From the NCBI RefSeq assembly GCF_003797765.1, contig NZ_RKMB01000004.1, positions 124,001-188,000 of the forward strand: a stretch of DNA of 64,000 nt. Direction: 5' to 3'. This DNA comes from Ramlibacter sp. WS9. GTDB taxonomy: Bacteria; Pseudomonadota; Gammaproteobacteria; Burkholderiales; Burkholderiaceae_C. The notes under the pieces were generated by a model. The model saw only the letters and a list, made by a program, of their open reading frames with translations, did no database searches and was not told where the DNA came from. Shown here piece by piece: positions 12,583-26,478 of the stretch; position 1 is the first letter of the stretch; every line of letters begins with the position of its first letter. The translations under genes were made by a program, and so were the position numbers.

Positions 12583-13338
12583 TCAACCCCTTATTTTGTA
12601 GCCGATTCGCAGCAGATTGACGGCAATGGCGGACACCACCAGCAATGCCGCGCCGACGATCCCCAGGCTGAGCCAGGGCGACACGTCGCTCACCCCGAAA
12701 AAGCCATAGCGGAAGCCGTCGATGATGTAGAAGAACGGGTTGAGGTGGCTCACGCCCTGCCAGAAGGCCGGCAGCGAGTGGATCGAATAGAACACGCCCG
12801 ACAGGAAGGTCATGGGCATGATGATGAAGTTCTGGAAGGCGGCCGTCTGGTCGAACTTCTCGGCCCACAGGCCCGCGATCAAGCCCAGCGCCCCGAGGAT
12901 GCCAGCCCCCAGCACGGCGAACACCAGAATCCACAGCGGGGCGACGAAGCCCGGCCGCCCGACCCACACCGTGACCGCGAAGACGCCCAGGCCCACGGCC
13001 AGGCCCCGCACAACCGAGGCGCCGACGTACGCGAGGAACCAGCTCCAATGCGACAGCGGCGTGAGCAGCACGAACACCAGGTTGCCGGTGATCTTGCTCT
13101 GGATCAATGACGAGGAGCTGTTGGCGAAGGCGTTCTGCAGCACGCTCATCATCACCAGGCCCGGCACGAGGAAAGCGGTGTAGCTCACCTTGTCGTAGAC
13201 CGTCACCCTGTCCTGCAGCACGTGGCCGAAGATCAGCATGTACAGCACCGCGGTGAGGACGGGCGAAGCCACGGTCTGGAAGCTCACTTTCCAGAACCGC
13301 AGCACTTCCTTGTAGAGCAGCGTTTGCCAGCCCGTCAT
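12583..13338 (-). CDS. ABC-2 type transporter permease (YadH-like)
   Basis: A 251-residue inner-membrane protein with six hydrophobic helices and the typical ABC-2 layout (long first cytoplasmic segment, ENAFANSSSSLIQSK near the coupling helix, NPFFYIIDGFRYGFFG before the last helices). It pairs with the ATPase encoded just upstream, overlapping it by 4 bases. YadGH-type exporters have no agreed substrate. The position between mla and murA suggests an envelope component, which is inference. Confidence 0.88.
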   Translation of the reverse strand: MTGWQTLLYKEVLRFWKVSFQTVASPVLTAVLYMLIFGHVLQDRVTVYDKVSYTAFLVPGLVMMSVLQNAFANSSSSLIQSKITGNLVFVLLTPLSHWSWFLAYVGASVVRGLAVGLGVFAVTVWVGRPGFVAPLWILVFAVLGAGILGALGLIAGLWAEKFDQTAAFQNFIIMPMTFLSGVFYSIHSLPAFWQGVSHLNPFFYIIDGFRYGFFGVSDVSPWLSLGIVGAALLVVSAIAVNLLRIGYKIRG

Positions 13339-14273
13339 GCCAGCACCCCGTCCATGGGACTGGCCACGCCCTTTTCGGACATGACGTCCAGGAACACGTC
13401 TTCCAGGTCGGCCTTGCGGATTTCCACGTCTTCCACCCGGAGCCCGGCCTGGCGGATCACGGCGAGGTACTGTTCGATCTCGTGGGCGTCATGCGCGGGC
13501 AGCTGCACGATGCGGCCGGTGACGCGGGCCTTGTTCTCGAACTCCACCGGCAGCGCGCCATCGAGCTTGAAGCGCAGCACGTTGCTGGAAGCGGCCTTGA
13601 GCAATTCGCTGGTGCGCTCCAACGCCACCACGCGGCCGGACTTGAGCATGGCGATGCGGCCGCACAGGGCTTCGGCCTCTTCCAGGTAATGCGTCGTCAG
13701 CAGCACCGTGTGGCCCAGCTTGTTCAAGCGCGCGATGAACTGCCAAAGCGTCTGGCGCAGTTCCACGTCGACCCCCGCGGTCGGCTCGTCGAGCACGATG
13801 ACCGGCGGCTTGTGGACCAGGGCCTGCGCCACGAGCACCCGCCGCTTCATGCCACCGGAGAGCTGGCGCATGTTGGCATCGGCCTTGTCGGCCAGGCCCA
13901 GGCTCGCCAGCAATTCGTCGATCCAGCCGTCGTTGTTCTTCACGCCGAAGTAGCCGGACTGGATGCGCAGTGCTTCGCGCACGCTGAAGAACGGGTCGAA
14001 CACCAGTTCCTGGGGCACCACCCCGAGCTTTCGTCGCGCTTGCGCATAGTCGGCCTGGACATCGTGGCCCAGCACCATGGCACGCCCGGCCGACGGCCGG
14101 GTGAGGCCAGCCAGCACGCTGATCAAGGTGGTCTTGCCCGCGCCGTTGGGGCCCAGGAGGCCGAAGAACTCGCCCTCTTCGATGTCGAAACTCACGCCAT
14201 CCAGGGCCTTGAGCGGGCCATTGCGGACGGAAGGATAGGTTTTGGAGACGGACTGGAACGAGATCGCGGGCAT
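13335..14273 (-). CDS. ABC transporter ATP-binding protein (YadG-like)
   Basis: A 312-residue ATPase with Walker A GPNGAGKTT (about 39-47), Q-loop VVPQE, signature LSGGMKRR, Walker B VIVLDEPTAGVD and the switch His in LLTTHYLEEAE. A C-terminal DUF4162-like extension follows (about 220-312). It drives the adjacent permease. A TAAAAT hexamer and a strong hairpin lie just upstream, so this pair may have its own transcript apart from mla. Confidence 0.9.
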   Translation of the reverse strand: MPAISFQSVSKTYPSVRNGPLKALDGVSFDIEEGEFFGLLGPNGAGKTTLISVLAGLTRPSAGRAMVLGHDVQADYAQARRKLGVVPQELVFDPFFSVREALRIQSGYFGVKNNDGWIDELLASLGLADKADANMRQLSGGMKRRVLVAQALVHKPPVIVLDEPTAGVDVELRQTLWQFIARLNKLGHTVLLTTHYLEEAEALCGRIAMLKSGRVVALERTSELLKAASSNVLRFKLDGALPVEFENKARVTGRIVQLPAHDAHEIEQYLAVIRQAGLRVEDVEIRKADLEDVFLDVMSEKGVASPMDGVLA

Positions 14274-14290
14274 GGGAGCCTGCGATTTTA

Positions 14291-14318
14291 GCGACCGGGG
14301 CTTCGTGCCCCGCGTCGC
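14291..14318 (-). terminator. Strong hairpin between mlaB and the ABC exporter
   Basis: An imperfect stem of 11 pairs with one unpaired base (GCGACCGGGGC against GCCCCG-C-GTCGC) and a 5-base loop. There is no U-run on the minus strand; the sequence after it is TAAAATCG. It could partially terminate the mla transcript or be a processing site. The TAAAAT (14285-14290) could also be a -10 box for the exporter genes, in which case the leader would be only a few bases. Confidence 0.35.
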
Positions 14319-14343
14319 GCCGGAATAGCCTTACGGCGGCGGC

Positions 14344-14616
14344 CTACGGTGCCGCCGGCAACAGTTCCGCCACGCCATACAGCGTCGCAAGGTCGCGCAG
14401 CCGCGCGGGCATGCGGCTGATCGAGAAGGTCTTGCCCACGGCCAGCGACTCGCGCCGGCATTCGAGCAGCACCGCCAGCGCCGACGAATCGAAGTGTGCC
14501 AAGGCGCCGGCGTCCGCCACCACCGCCGGTTCGGCCTGCGTACGCAGCCCTTGCACCAGCATACGGCAGCAGGCGCCCGCCTGGTCGTGCGTCAGTTCGG
14601 CCGGCAAGACGAGCAT
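14344..14616 (-). CDS. mlaB: STAS-domain protein MlaB
   Basis: A 90-residue single-domain STAS protein, the cytoplasmic partner of the MlaFE ABC transporter in maintenance of outer-membrane lipid asymmetry. The conserved segment is HFDSSALAVLLECRRES with the STAS serine/alanine helix. Assignment rests on the fold pattern plus position at the end of the mla operon. Confidence 0.85.
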   Translation of the reverse strand: MLVLPAELTHDQAGACCRMLVQGLRTQAEPAVVADAGALAHFDSSALAVLLECRRESLAVGKTFSISRMPARLRDLATLYGVAELLPAAP

Positions 14617-14626
14617 GTCATTGCCC

Positions 14627-14694
14627 CCACGCTTGAGGCAAAGCCTCTGCGCTGCCCCCCGAGGGGGCCTTCGCGCCTTGGGGCGGCCCAGCGT
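14627..14694. repeat. GC-rich intergenic repeat relative (mlaC-mlaB gap)
   Basis: This short gap contains a sequence with the block CTGCCCCCCGAGGGGGCC and flanking GCCTTGGGGCGGCCC. It resembles, but is not identical to, the three longer repeats at 19941-20022, 44103-44187 and 56769-56871: all share a C5/G5 dyad and GC-rich arms. It lies between two genes that should be co-transcribed. Confidence 0.45.
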
Positions 14695-14700
14695 CGCTCA

Positions 14701-15342
14701 TCAGCTCTTCTTCGCGTTGGACTTGTTGCGCTCGGCCAGGGCGGCGATCAGGCCGTCCACGCCCTTGGCGTTGATCTCCTGCGAGAACTGGCTGCGGTAC
14801 GTTTCCACGAGCCACACGCCCAGGACGTTCAGGTTGTAGATCTTCCAGCCCGCGCCCTGCCCCGGTGTCTTCTCGAGGCGGTATTCGAGCTGGATCGGGT
14901 CGCCCCGACCACGAATCTCGGTACGCACCACCACGTCGGTGTCGGTGGGCGCGCTGCGCTGCGGCTTGATGCTGATGGTCTGGTCATCGACCTGAGCCAG
15001 CGCGCCGGAATACGTGCGCACCAGGAGCACCTTGAATTCGTCCTGCAGCCGCTTTTGCTGCTCGGGCGTGGCCTGCCGCCAGGCCGGACCCACGGCGGCG
15101 GCCGTCATGCGCTGGAAATTCACGTTGGGCATGATCTTGCTGTCGACCAACGCGAGGATGCGGCTGGTATCCCCACCCTGGATCGCCTTGTCGGACTTGA
15201 TCGATGCCAGGACCTCGTCGGAGAGGCGCTTGATCATCGCGTCCGGCGCTTCATCGGCGGCCTGCGCCATCGGTGCCAGGCCGGCAAAAGCCGCCAACGT
15301 CAGTAAACCCGCGGCCAACTGGCCCAAAACACGTCTTTTCAT
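14701..15342 (-). CDS. mlaC: Periplasmic phospholipid-binding protein MlaC
   Basis: Shuttles phospholipids between the outer-membrane MlaA complex and the inner-membrane MlaFEDB transporter. The 213-residue precursor has a Sec signal peptide (basic MKRR, hydrophobic core, AQAADEAP cleavage region at about 28). The mature part shows the Tol_Tol_Ttg2/MlaC pattern: DKAIQGGDTSRILALVDSKIMPNVNF and a C-terminal YRSQF. A weak AAGG ribosome-binding site precedes the ATG, and a small hairpin lies upstream. Confidence 0.93.
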   Translation of the reverse strand: MKRRVLGQLAAGLLTLAAFAGLAPMAQAADEAPDAMIKRLSDEVLASIKSDKAIQGGDTSRILALVDSKIMPNVNFQRMTAAAVGPAWRQATPEQQKRLQDEFKVLLVRTYSGALAQVDDQTISIKPQRSAPTDTDVVVRTEIRGRGDPIQLEYRLEKTPGQGAGWKIYNLNVLGVWLVETYRSQFSQEINAKGVDGLIAALAERNKSNAKKS

Positions 15343-15358
15343 CGATTCAACCTTTCAT

Positions 15359-15375
15359 GCGGAATACTCTTCCGC
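15359..15375 (-). other. Hairpin in the mlaA-mlaC gap
   Basis: A perfect 6-bp inverted repeat (GCGGAA/TTCCGC) with a 5-base loop lies 17 bases before the mlaC start codon. No T-run follows, so it is not a classical terminator. An mRNA processing or stabilising hairpin is possible. Confidence 0.3.
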
Positions 15376-15444
15376 GACATCCTTGGAACACCAGGGTCCC
15401 GCCCGGTTCCGGGGCACAGCCGGTGTTTGAAACCGTCTGCAACC

Positions 15445-16311
15445 TTAACGTGCGGGGGCGGATGCCGGTTGTCCGGGCGGTTCCGCTGATTGCGGGCCTG
15501 CGGGTTCCGCGGGCGTGGGCGCGGACGCGGCGGGCGCGGGCATCGGCGCTGAGACCGGGGCGGGCGTGCCATCGGCCTTGGGCTCGGCGCCATCGGAATC
15601 CTTGGTCTCGATGATCTCGGCGCGGCGCTTTTGCAGGTAGGCCTCGCGCGTGAAGCTGTACTTGTCCAGCGCCGCCTCGTCGATCACGCCGCCCACCCGC
15701 AGCAGGTTGGCGCGAATATCGACGGCCCGCAGCACCGTGAGAGAGTTGCGAACGTCCACCGGCGAGAAGTACGACAGCGGGTCGGCCTTGCGGTCGATCG
15801 GCAAGGCGACCGTGTCGCGCAATGTCGAGGGGCCGAGCAGCGGCAGGACGATGTAGGGCCCGGCGGGCACGCCCCAGCGGCCGAGCGTCTGGCCGAAGTC
15901 CTCCCGGTGGCGCTCGATGTTCAATTCGCTCGCGACGTCCAGGATGCCGCCCAGCCCGAACACCGTGTTGACATTCAGCCGCATGAAGTTTTCGGCCGCG
16001 TTCTGGAACTTGAATTGCAGCGCGCTGTTGACGAACGACCAGGCGTCGCTCAGGTTGCCGAAGAAATTGGCGACGCCGGTGCGCACCAGCGGCGGAACGG
16101 CCTGCTTGTACGCTGTGGCGGCGGGCTTGAGCACCAGCGAATCGACGCCTTCGTTGAACGTCGTCACGTGCCGGTTCATGGGCTCGAGCGGGTCGCGCGG
16201 GTTGGTGTTGAAGCCGGCGCAGCCGGCGAGCAGCAACGCCATCGCCGCCAGCGATGCCGGACGCGCCAGCCGCAGTACCGCGCGGGCAACTGAAGGTGAT
16301 ATCGAAGTCAT
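15445..16311 (-). CDS. mlaA: Outer-membrane lipoprotein MlaA (VacJ)
   Basis: Removes mislocalised phospholipids from the outer leaflet and passes them to MlaC. The 288-residue precursor has a signal peptide with the lipobox LLAGC, then the VacJ core beginning DPLEPMNRHVTTFNEGVD and containing GPYIVLPLLGPSTLRDT. The last 50 or so residues are a Pro/Ala-rich tail of low complexity, unusual in length. In E. coli mlaA is a separate locus; here it is inside the mla operon between mlaD and mlaC. Its start overlaps the mlaD stop (ATGA). Confidence 0.95.
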   Translation of the reverse strand: MTSISPSVARAVLRLARPASLAAMALLLAGCAGFNTNPRDPLEPMNRHVTTFNEGVDSLVLKPAATAYKQAVPPLVRTGVANFFGNLSDAWSFVNSALQFKFQNAAENFMRLNVNTVFGLGGILDVASELNIERHREDFGQTLGRWGVPAGPYIVLPLLGPSTLRDTVALPIDRKADPLSYFSPVDVRNSLTVLRAVDIRANLLRVGGVIDEAALDKYSFTREAYLQKRRAEIIETKDSDGAEPKADGTPAPVSAPMPAPAASAPTPAEPAGPQSAEPPGQPASAPAR

Positions 16312-16793
16312 TTCTTGGGGGCCGTCCCTGGACTGGCGCCGTCCGCCGCCTTGTTGTACAGGAACTGGCCGATCAGGTTTTCCAGCACCACGGCGGACTG
16401 CGTGGCGCCAATGGTATCGCCAGCCGCAAGGTTCGCCGAATCCGCGCCTGCTTCGACGCCGACGTACTGCTCGCCGAGCAGCCCGCTGGTCAGGATCTTG
16501 AGGGAGCTGTCTTTCGGGAAGACGTACCGGCCTTCCAGGGACAGGGTCACCCGCGCCTGGAACGACTTGACGTCCAGAGCGATCGATTCCACGCGGCCCA
16601 CCACGACGCCCGCGCTCTTGACGGCGGCGCGCGGCTTGAGGCCGCCCACGTTGTCGAACTTGGCAACGACGCGGTATTCCGGCTGGAAACTCAGGTTCAG
16701 CAGGTTGGCCGCCTTCAGGGCGAGGAACACGATCGCCAGCAGTCCGACGATCACGAACAGGCCGACCCACACATCATTTCTGGAACGCTGCAC
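16308..16793 (-). CDS. mlaD: Phospholipid-binding MCE protein MlaD
   Basis: A 161-residue inner-membrane protein with one N-terminal helix (about 9-30) and a single MCE domain (YRVVAKFDNVGGLKPRAAVKSAGVVVGRV, then the SGLLGEQYVGVE pore-loop region). It forms the hexameric ring on top of MlaE. The C-terminal tail is short and polar. It lies 10 bases after mlaE. Confidence 0.95.
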   Translation of the reverse strand: MQRSRNDVWVGLFVIVGLLAIVFLALKAANLLNLSFQPEYRVVAKFDNVGGLKPRAAVKSAGVVVGRVESIALDVKSFQARVTLSLEGRYVFPKDSSLKILTSGLLGEQYVGVEAGADSANLAAGDTIGATQSAVVLENLIGQFLYNKAADGASPGTAPKK

Positions 16794-16803
16794 GAGGCTC
16801 CTC

Positions 16804-17586
16804 CTAAATACTGAACATCATCACGGTCAGGATGAAATCCAGACCGAGAACGGACAACGAGGCCATGACCACCGTCCGGGTGGTGGCGCTGGAGACGCCT
16901 TCGGGCGTCGGCTGCGCCTCGAACCCCTGCAGCAGGGCGATGAACGTCACCGCGATCCCGAAGACGAAGCTCTTGATGACGCCATTGCCGACGTCCTTCC
17001 AGACGTCCACGCCGCCCTGCATCTGGCTCCAGAACGCGCCCGAATCGACGCCGATCAGCATCACGCCGACAACGTAGCCGCCGAAGATACCCACCGCACT
17101 GAACACCGCGGCCAGAAGGGGCATCGCGATCACGCCGCCCCAGAAGCGCGGCGCGAGGATGCGGCTCACGGGATCGACCGCCATCATTTCCATCGCGGTG
17201 AGCTGTTCGCCCGAGCGCATCAGACCGATTTCGGCCGTGAGCGACGCACCGGCGCGGCCAGCATACAGCAACGCCGTGATCACCGGGCCGAGTTCGCGCA
17301 CCAGGCTGAGTGCAACCAACAGCCCCAGGGCTTCGGAAGAGCCGTAACGCTGCAGTGTGTAGTACCCCTGCAGGCCGAGCACAAAGCCCACGAACAGGCC
17401 CGAGACCGTGATGATGGCCAGCGAATAGTTGCCCAGGAAGTGGATCTGGTCGCGCACAAGGCCGAAGCGCCTCAGACTGGCGCCCAGGAGCATGGTGAGC
17501 CTCAGCAGCAGGCGCGCGCCGTGCCCCCAGTCCGCCAGGGTCTTGCGCGTAGCGAAGCCGACGTCGGCAGGGTTGTACCAGCTCAC
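16804..17586 (-). CDS. mlaE: ABC transporter permease MlaE
   Basis: The 260-residue permease of the lipid-asymmetry ABC transporter. The MlaE core has about five to six hydrophobic helices, with the conserved EIGLMRSGEQLTAMEMMAVDP segment and R-E-L-G-P. The start overlaps the mlaF stop by 4 bases. Confidence 0.95.
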   Translation of the reverse strand: MSWYNPADVGFATRKTLADWGHGARLLLRLTMLLGASLRRFGLVRDQIHFLGNYSLAIITVSGLFVGFVLGLQGYYTLQRYGSSEALGLLVALSLVRELGPVITALLYAGRAGASLTAEIGLMRSGEQLTAMEMMAVDPVSRILAPRFWGGVIAMPLLAAVFSAVGIFGGYVVGVMLIGVDSGAFWSQMQGGVDVWKDVGNGVIKSFVFGIAVTFIALLQGFEAQPTPEGVSSATTRTVVMASLSVLGLDFILTVMMFSI

Positions 17587-18398
17587 GCGAAACCCCCGCC
17601 GAAGTCGTGCGCGACCGTTGGTCCCGGATAGTGGAATTGCACAGGACCATCGCTCAGCGCGTTGACGAACTGGTAGACGAGGGGGTCGGCCGATTCGCGC
17701 ACTTCCGCGGGCGTGCCCTGCGCGGCGATGCGGCCGTTGGCCACGACGATCACACGGTCGGCCATGTGGAACGTTTCCGGAATCTCGTGCGACACCACCA
17801 CGCTGGTGATGCCCAGCGTGTCGTTGAGCTGGCGGATCAGCCGCGCCGCCGTGCCCAGCGATATCGGGTCGAGACCCGAAAACGGCTCGTCGTACATGAT
17901 CAGATCCGGGTCCAGCGCGATGGCCCGCGCCAGCGCGACGCGGCGGTTCATGCCGCCGGAAATCTCGGATGGCATCAGGTCGCGCGCCCCGCGCAGGCCC
18001 ACGGCCTGCAGCTTCATCAGCACGATGTCGCGGATCAGCGGCTCGGGCATGTTGGTGTGCTCGCGCAGCGGGAACGCCACGTTGTCGAAAACGCTGAGGT
18101 CAGCGAAGAGCGCGCCGAACTGGAACAGCATGCCCATCCGGCGCCTCACCGCGTACAGGCCGTCCTGGTCGAGCTTGCCCACGTCCTGGCCGTCGAACAG
18201 CAACTCGCCCTTCTGGGCCCGGACCTGGCCGCCGATCAGGCGCAGCATGGTGGTCTTGCCGCCCCCGGACGCGCCCATCAGCGCCGTGACTTTGCCGCGC
18301 GGAATGGTCAGGGAAATGTCGTCCAGGATGATCCGCTCCCCATAGCCGAAGCTGAGGTTGCGGCAAACGACGAGGGCTTCGGCGTCGGGTTCGGTCAT
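17583..18398 (-). CDS. mlaF: ABC transporter ATPase MlaF
   Basis: A 271-residue ATPase of the Mla lipid transporter. It has Walker [10 protein letters not shown], signature ISGGMNRRV, Walker [13 protein letters not shown] and the switch His in VVSHEIPE. First gene of the mla operon and probably of the long chain that runs into murA and the his genes, 42 bases downstream of gltD. Confidence 0.95.
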   Translation of the reverse strand: MTEPDAEALVVCRNLSFGYGERIILDDISLTIPRGKVTALMGASGGGKTTMLRLIGGQVRAQKGELLFDGQDVGKLDQDGLYAVRRRMGMLFQFGALFADLSVFDNVAFPLREHTNMPEPLIRDIVLMKLQAVGLRGARDLMPSEISGGMNRRVALARAIALDPDLIMYDEPFSGLDPISLGTAARLIRQLNDTLGITSVVVSHEIPETFHMADRVIVVANGRIAAQGTPAEVRESADPLVYQFVNALSDGPVQFHYPGPTVAHDFGGGFA

Positions 18399-18440
18399 GC
18401 GGGCGATGATAAAGGCTGCGCGCTTAGCCCAGCCTTGGCC

Positions 18441-19907
<1,467 letters not shown>

Positions 19908-19940
19908 CGCAATTTCCTCGATCTCAGTTATTCCGTCCGT

Positions 19941-20021
19941 GGGCCACCGCGGAACCGGCTTTGCCGGGCCGCTGGTGGCGCCCCCTTGAGGGGGAGGCGC
20001 CGAAGGCGCTTCGGGGGTGGG

Positions 20022-20022
<1 letters not shown>
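19941..20022. repeat. Intergenic palindromic repeat, copy A
   Basis: About 82 bases nearly identical to the copy at 44103-44187 and found inverted at 56769-56871. Shared blocks are GGGCCACCGCGGAACCGGCT, TTGCCGGGCCGCTGGTGGCG, CCCCCTTGAGGGGG and CTTCGGGGGTGGG. Internal dyads (CCGGC/GCCGG, CCCCCTTGAGGGGG) predict stable hairpins in either strand. This copy fills most of the gltB-gltD gap and touches the gltB stop codon. Confidence 0.85.
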
Positions 20023-24743
<4,721 letters not shown>

Positions 24744-24777
24744 GGCGCACTCCTGCAGTTATGTCGTTGGGATTGGG

Positions 24778-24806
24778 AGAATAATGCAGTGCAACAAAGA
24801 TGCCAA
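24778..24806 (-). promoter_or_regulatory. Probable sigma-70 promoter of gltB
   Basis: On the minus strand, -35 TTGGCA (24801-24806) and -10 TATTCT (24778-24783) are separated by exactly 17 bases. The predicted transcript would start near 24771 and have a leader of about 28 bases. The left inverted repeat of the transposase element begins only 6 bases beyond the -35, so upstream activator sites, if any existed, have been displaced or replaced. Confidence 0.5.
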
Positions 24807-24811
24807 GTAAA

Positions 24812-24834
24812 TTAATTGGGGTCAGATTCCAATT
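24812..24834. repeat. Left 23-bp inverted repeat of the RAYT element
   Basis: Sequence TTAATTGGGGTCAGATTCC followed by AATT. It is the exact reverse complement of 25635-25657. The unit is itself an imperfect palindrome (AATTGG/CCAATT around a 9-base centre), as expected for a REP-like target that folds as single-stranded DNA. Confidence 0.85.
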
Positions 24835-24859
24835 AATTTTACTCTCGATGTTTCACACA

Positions 24860-24878
24860 TTAATTAGGGACAGATTAA
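24860..24878. repeat. Degenerate third copy of the repeat motif
   Basis: TTAATTAGGGACAGATTAA lies inside the element, in the same orientation as the left repeat, matching it closely over the first 16 bases but lacking the CCAATT arm. It may be a decayed end or a second recognition site between the left repeat and the transposase gene. Confidence 0.5.
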
Positions 24879-24903
24879 GGCGTTCAGGACTGGAGAAAAA
24901 CCG

Positions 24904-25599
24904 TCAAGGCTTGGTCGCCAACGGGGGACGCCCCGCACGTGTCTTGCTCACACGCCTTGCCGTCCGGCGCTGCAGCTCCTCGACATAGTCCGGCTCACCC
25001 AATGCCCAACCGCGCAGTGCCGAGTCAGTCAGCGCGGCCTGTTGCTGTAGCGTGATCCCGGCCCGCACCAACTCGCCATAGGCGGCCTCCCGAGAAAAAG
25101 GCGTATTGCCAAGTTCCCAATAAAGCGGGTGCGGTGCGATCAGCTTGTCGCTGCGGCGGCCGACATGATGTCCGTAGCTAGACCATGGGTAGTCGCCCGG
25201 CTCGGCAACCAAGCCGGCCCGAACCGGATTGAGGTCGATGTAGGCCATGCAAGCCAAGAGGTGACGCTCTGCCTGGATCAGGGTGGACTTGTAGCGCCCT
25301 TCCCACAGGGTGCCGGTGCGTGCCTGACGCTGATTGAAATAGCGGACGTAGCGCCGGCCGACCGACTGCATCATCTGGGGAATACCTTCACCCGTGGACG
25401 GCGTTGCCAGCAAGTGAAAGTGATTGCTCATCAGCACATAGCTATGAACGGCGACGCCCGCCTTGGCGGCATGCTCCTCCAGCATCGACAACAGCGTCTC
25501 GTAGTCGGCGCTGGTGGCGAAGATGGGCTGGCGGTTATTGCCCCGCTGGATAATGTGATGCGGATACCCGGGAACGGTCAATCGCGGGAGGCGGGCCAT
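24904..25599 (-). CDS. REP-associated tyrosine transposase (Y1, RAYT-like)
   Basis: A 231-residue single-strand DNA transposase of the Y1 (HUH) superfamily. It starts MARLPRLTVPGYPHHIIQRG, has the HUH pair H60-F61-H62 (SNHFHLL) and a candidate nucleophile tyrosine in RRYVRYFN (Y84 or Y87). The WEGRYKSTLI and YIDLNPVRAGLV blocks are typical of RAYT proteins. The frame is intact. Domesticated RAYTs act on short palindromic repeats rather than full insertion sequences, and here the gene is bracketed by perfect 23-bp inverted repeats. The tail is basic. Confidence 0.9.
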   Translation of the reverse strand: MARLPRLTVPGYPHHIIQRGNNRQPIFATSADYETLLSMLEEHAAKAGVAVHSYVLMSNHFHLLATPSTGEGIPQMMQSVGRRYVRYFNQRQARTGTLWEGRYKSTLIQAERHLLACMAYIDLNPVRAGLVAEPGDYPWSSYGHHVGRRSDKLIAPHPLYWELGNTPFSREAAYGELVRAGITLQQQAALTDSALRGWALGEPDYVEELQRRTARRVSKTRAGRPPLATKP

Positions 25600-25634
25600 A
25601 GTGGTGCATCGGGTTGTGGCAGAAACCCATCATA

Positions 25635-25657
25635 AATTGGAATCTGACCCCAATTAA
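25635..25657. repeat. Right 23-bp inverted repeat of the RAYT element
   Basis: Exact reverse complement of 24812-24834. Bases 25654-25656 are the TAA stop of the methyltransferase-like gene, read on the minus strand, so the element forms the last bases of that reading frame. Confidence 0.85.
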
Positions 25658-26478
25658 AGACCGGGGTAACGGACCGCTTCGAGCCCTTCCAACCCGAACT
25701 CCGCCAGCACAGCGCGCAACCGCTCCGCAGCGCTGCGTTTGCGCTGGCCGGTATGCCGCGCGATGATCAACTCGTTCTTCAGGCTGTGTTCCCAACCCAC
25801 GAGTTCTGTCACGGTCACCTGGTAGCCGCTGGCCTCCAGGTACAGGCAGCGCAGCACATTGGTGATCTGGCTACCCATCTCCCGCGTATGCAAGGGATGC
25901 CGCCACAGCTCGGCCAGCGGTGTGCGCGACAGTGCGAGCGCCTTACCCTGCCGCAAGCAGCCTGCGATCTCGGCCTGGCAACACGGCACCAGCACCATGA
26001 ACCGCGCCTCCTTGCGAAGTCCAAAGGCGATCGCATCGTCGGTTGCGGTATCACAGGCATGCAGCGCCGTGACGACATCGACGCGCGGCGGCAGCATTGA
26101 TGCGTCGGCTGATTCCGCCACGCTCAGGTTCAAGAAGGACATGCGGTCGAAGCCGAGGCGCGCCGCCAGTGCACGCGACCTTTCCACAAGATCCGCACGC
26201 GTCTCCACACCGTATATATGCCCTGCCCGCTGCTTGAAAAACAGGTCGTACAGGATAAAGCCCAGGTATGACTTTCCGGCGCCGTGATCGGCCAGCGTCG
26301 GACCGGGCTGCGCGGGCAACTCCAGCAGCAGTTTCTCGATGAACTGGTACAGGTGGTAAACCTGCTTGAGCTTGCGGCGTGAGTCCTGGTTGATGCGTCC
26401 CTCGCGCGTGAGGATGTGCAGTTCTTTCAGCAGCTCGGTGGACTGCCCCGGCTGAAGATCCAGCTGATCGTTCTTCAT
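25654..26478 (-). CDS. SAM-dependent methyltransferase-like protein
   Basis: A 274-residue protein with a class I methyltransferase core: LADHGAGKSYLGFILYDL stands for the SAM-binding glycine loop, HIYGVETR for the acidic strand-2 end, and VTALHACDTATDDAI with VLVPCCQAEI for motif IV and beyond. The pattern resembles the methyltransferase_32 group. The start MKNDQLD overlaps the DUF1415 gene stop (ATGA), so the two are coupled. The stop codon lies inside the right repeat of the transposase element, so the C-terminus may be altered or shortened. Substrate unknown. Confidence 0.75.
   Translation of the reverse strand: MKNDQLDLQPGQSTELLKELHILTREGRINQDSRRKLKQVYHLYQFIEKLLLELPAQPGPTLADHGAGKSYLGFILYDLFFKQRAGHIYGVETRADLVERSRALAARLGFDRMSFLNLSVAESADASMLPPRVDVVTALHACDTATDDAIAFGLRKEARFMVLVPCCQAEIAGCLRQGKALALSRTPLAELWRHPLHTREMGSQITNVLRCLYLEASGYQVTVTELVGWEHSLKNELIIARHTGQRKRSAAERLRAVLAEFGLEGLEAVRYPGL

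Larger units (their letters stand above)
24812..25657. mobile_element. RAYT element with perfect terminal inverted repeats
   Basis: An 846-bp unit: left repeat, a degenerate third motif, the transposase gene, and right repeat. The repeats match at all 23 positions and stop matching immediately outside, so they define the element. It separates gltB from the methyltransferase gene, and its right repeat contains that gene's stop codon. I see no obvious target-site duplication; single-strand transposases make none. Confidence 0.7.

Noticed and set aside
24812-25657. Classical DDE insertion sequence
   Set aside because: The transposase has HUH and tyrosine motifs, not a DDE catalytic core, and there is no target-site duplication next to the repeats.
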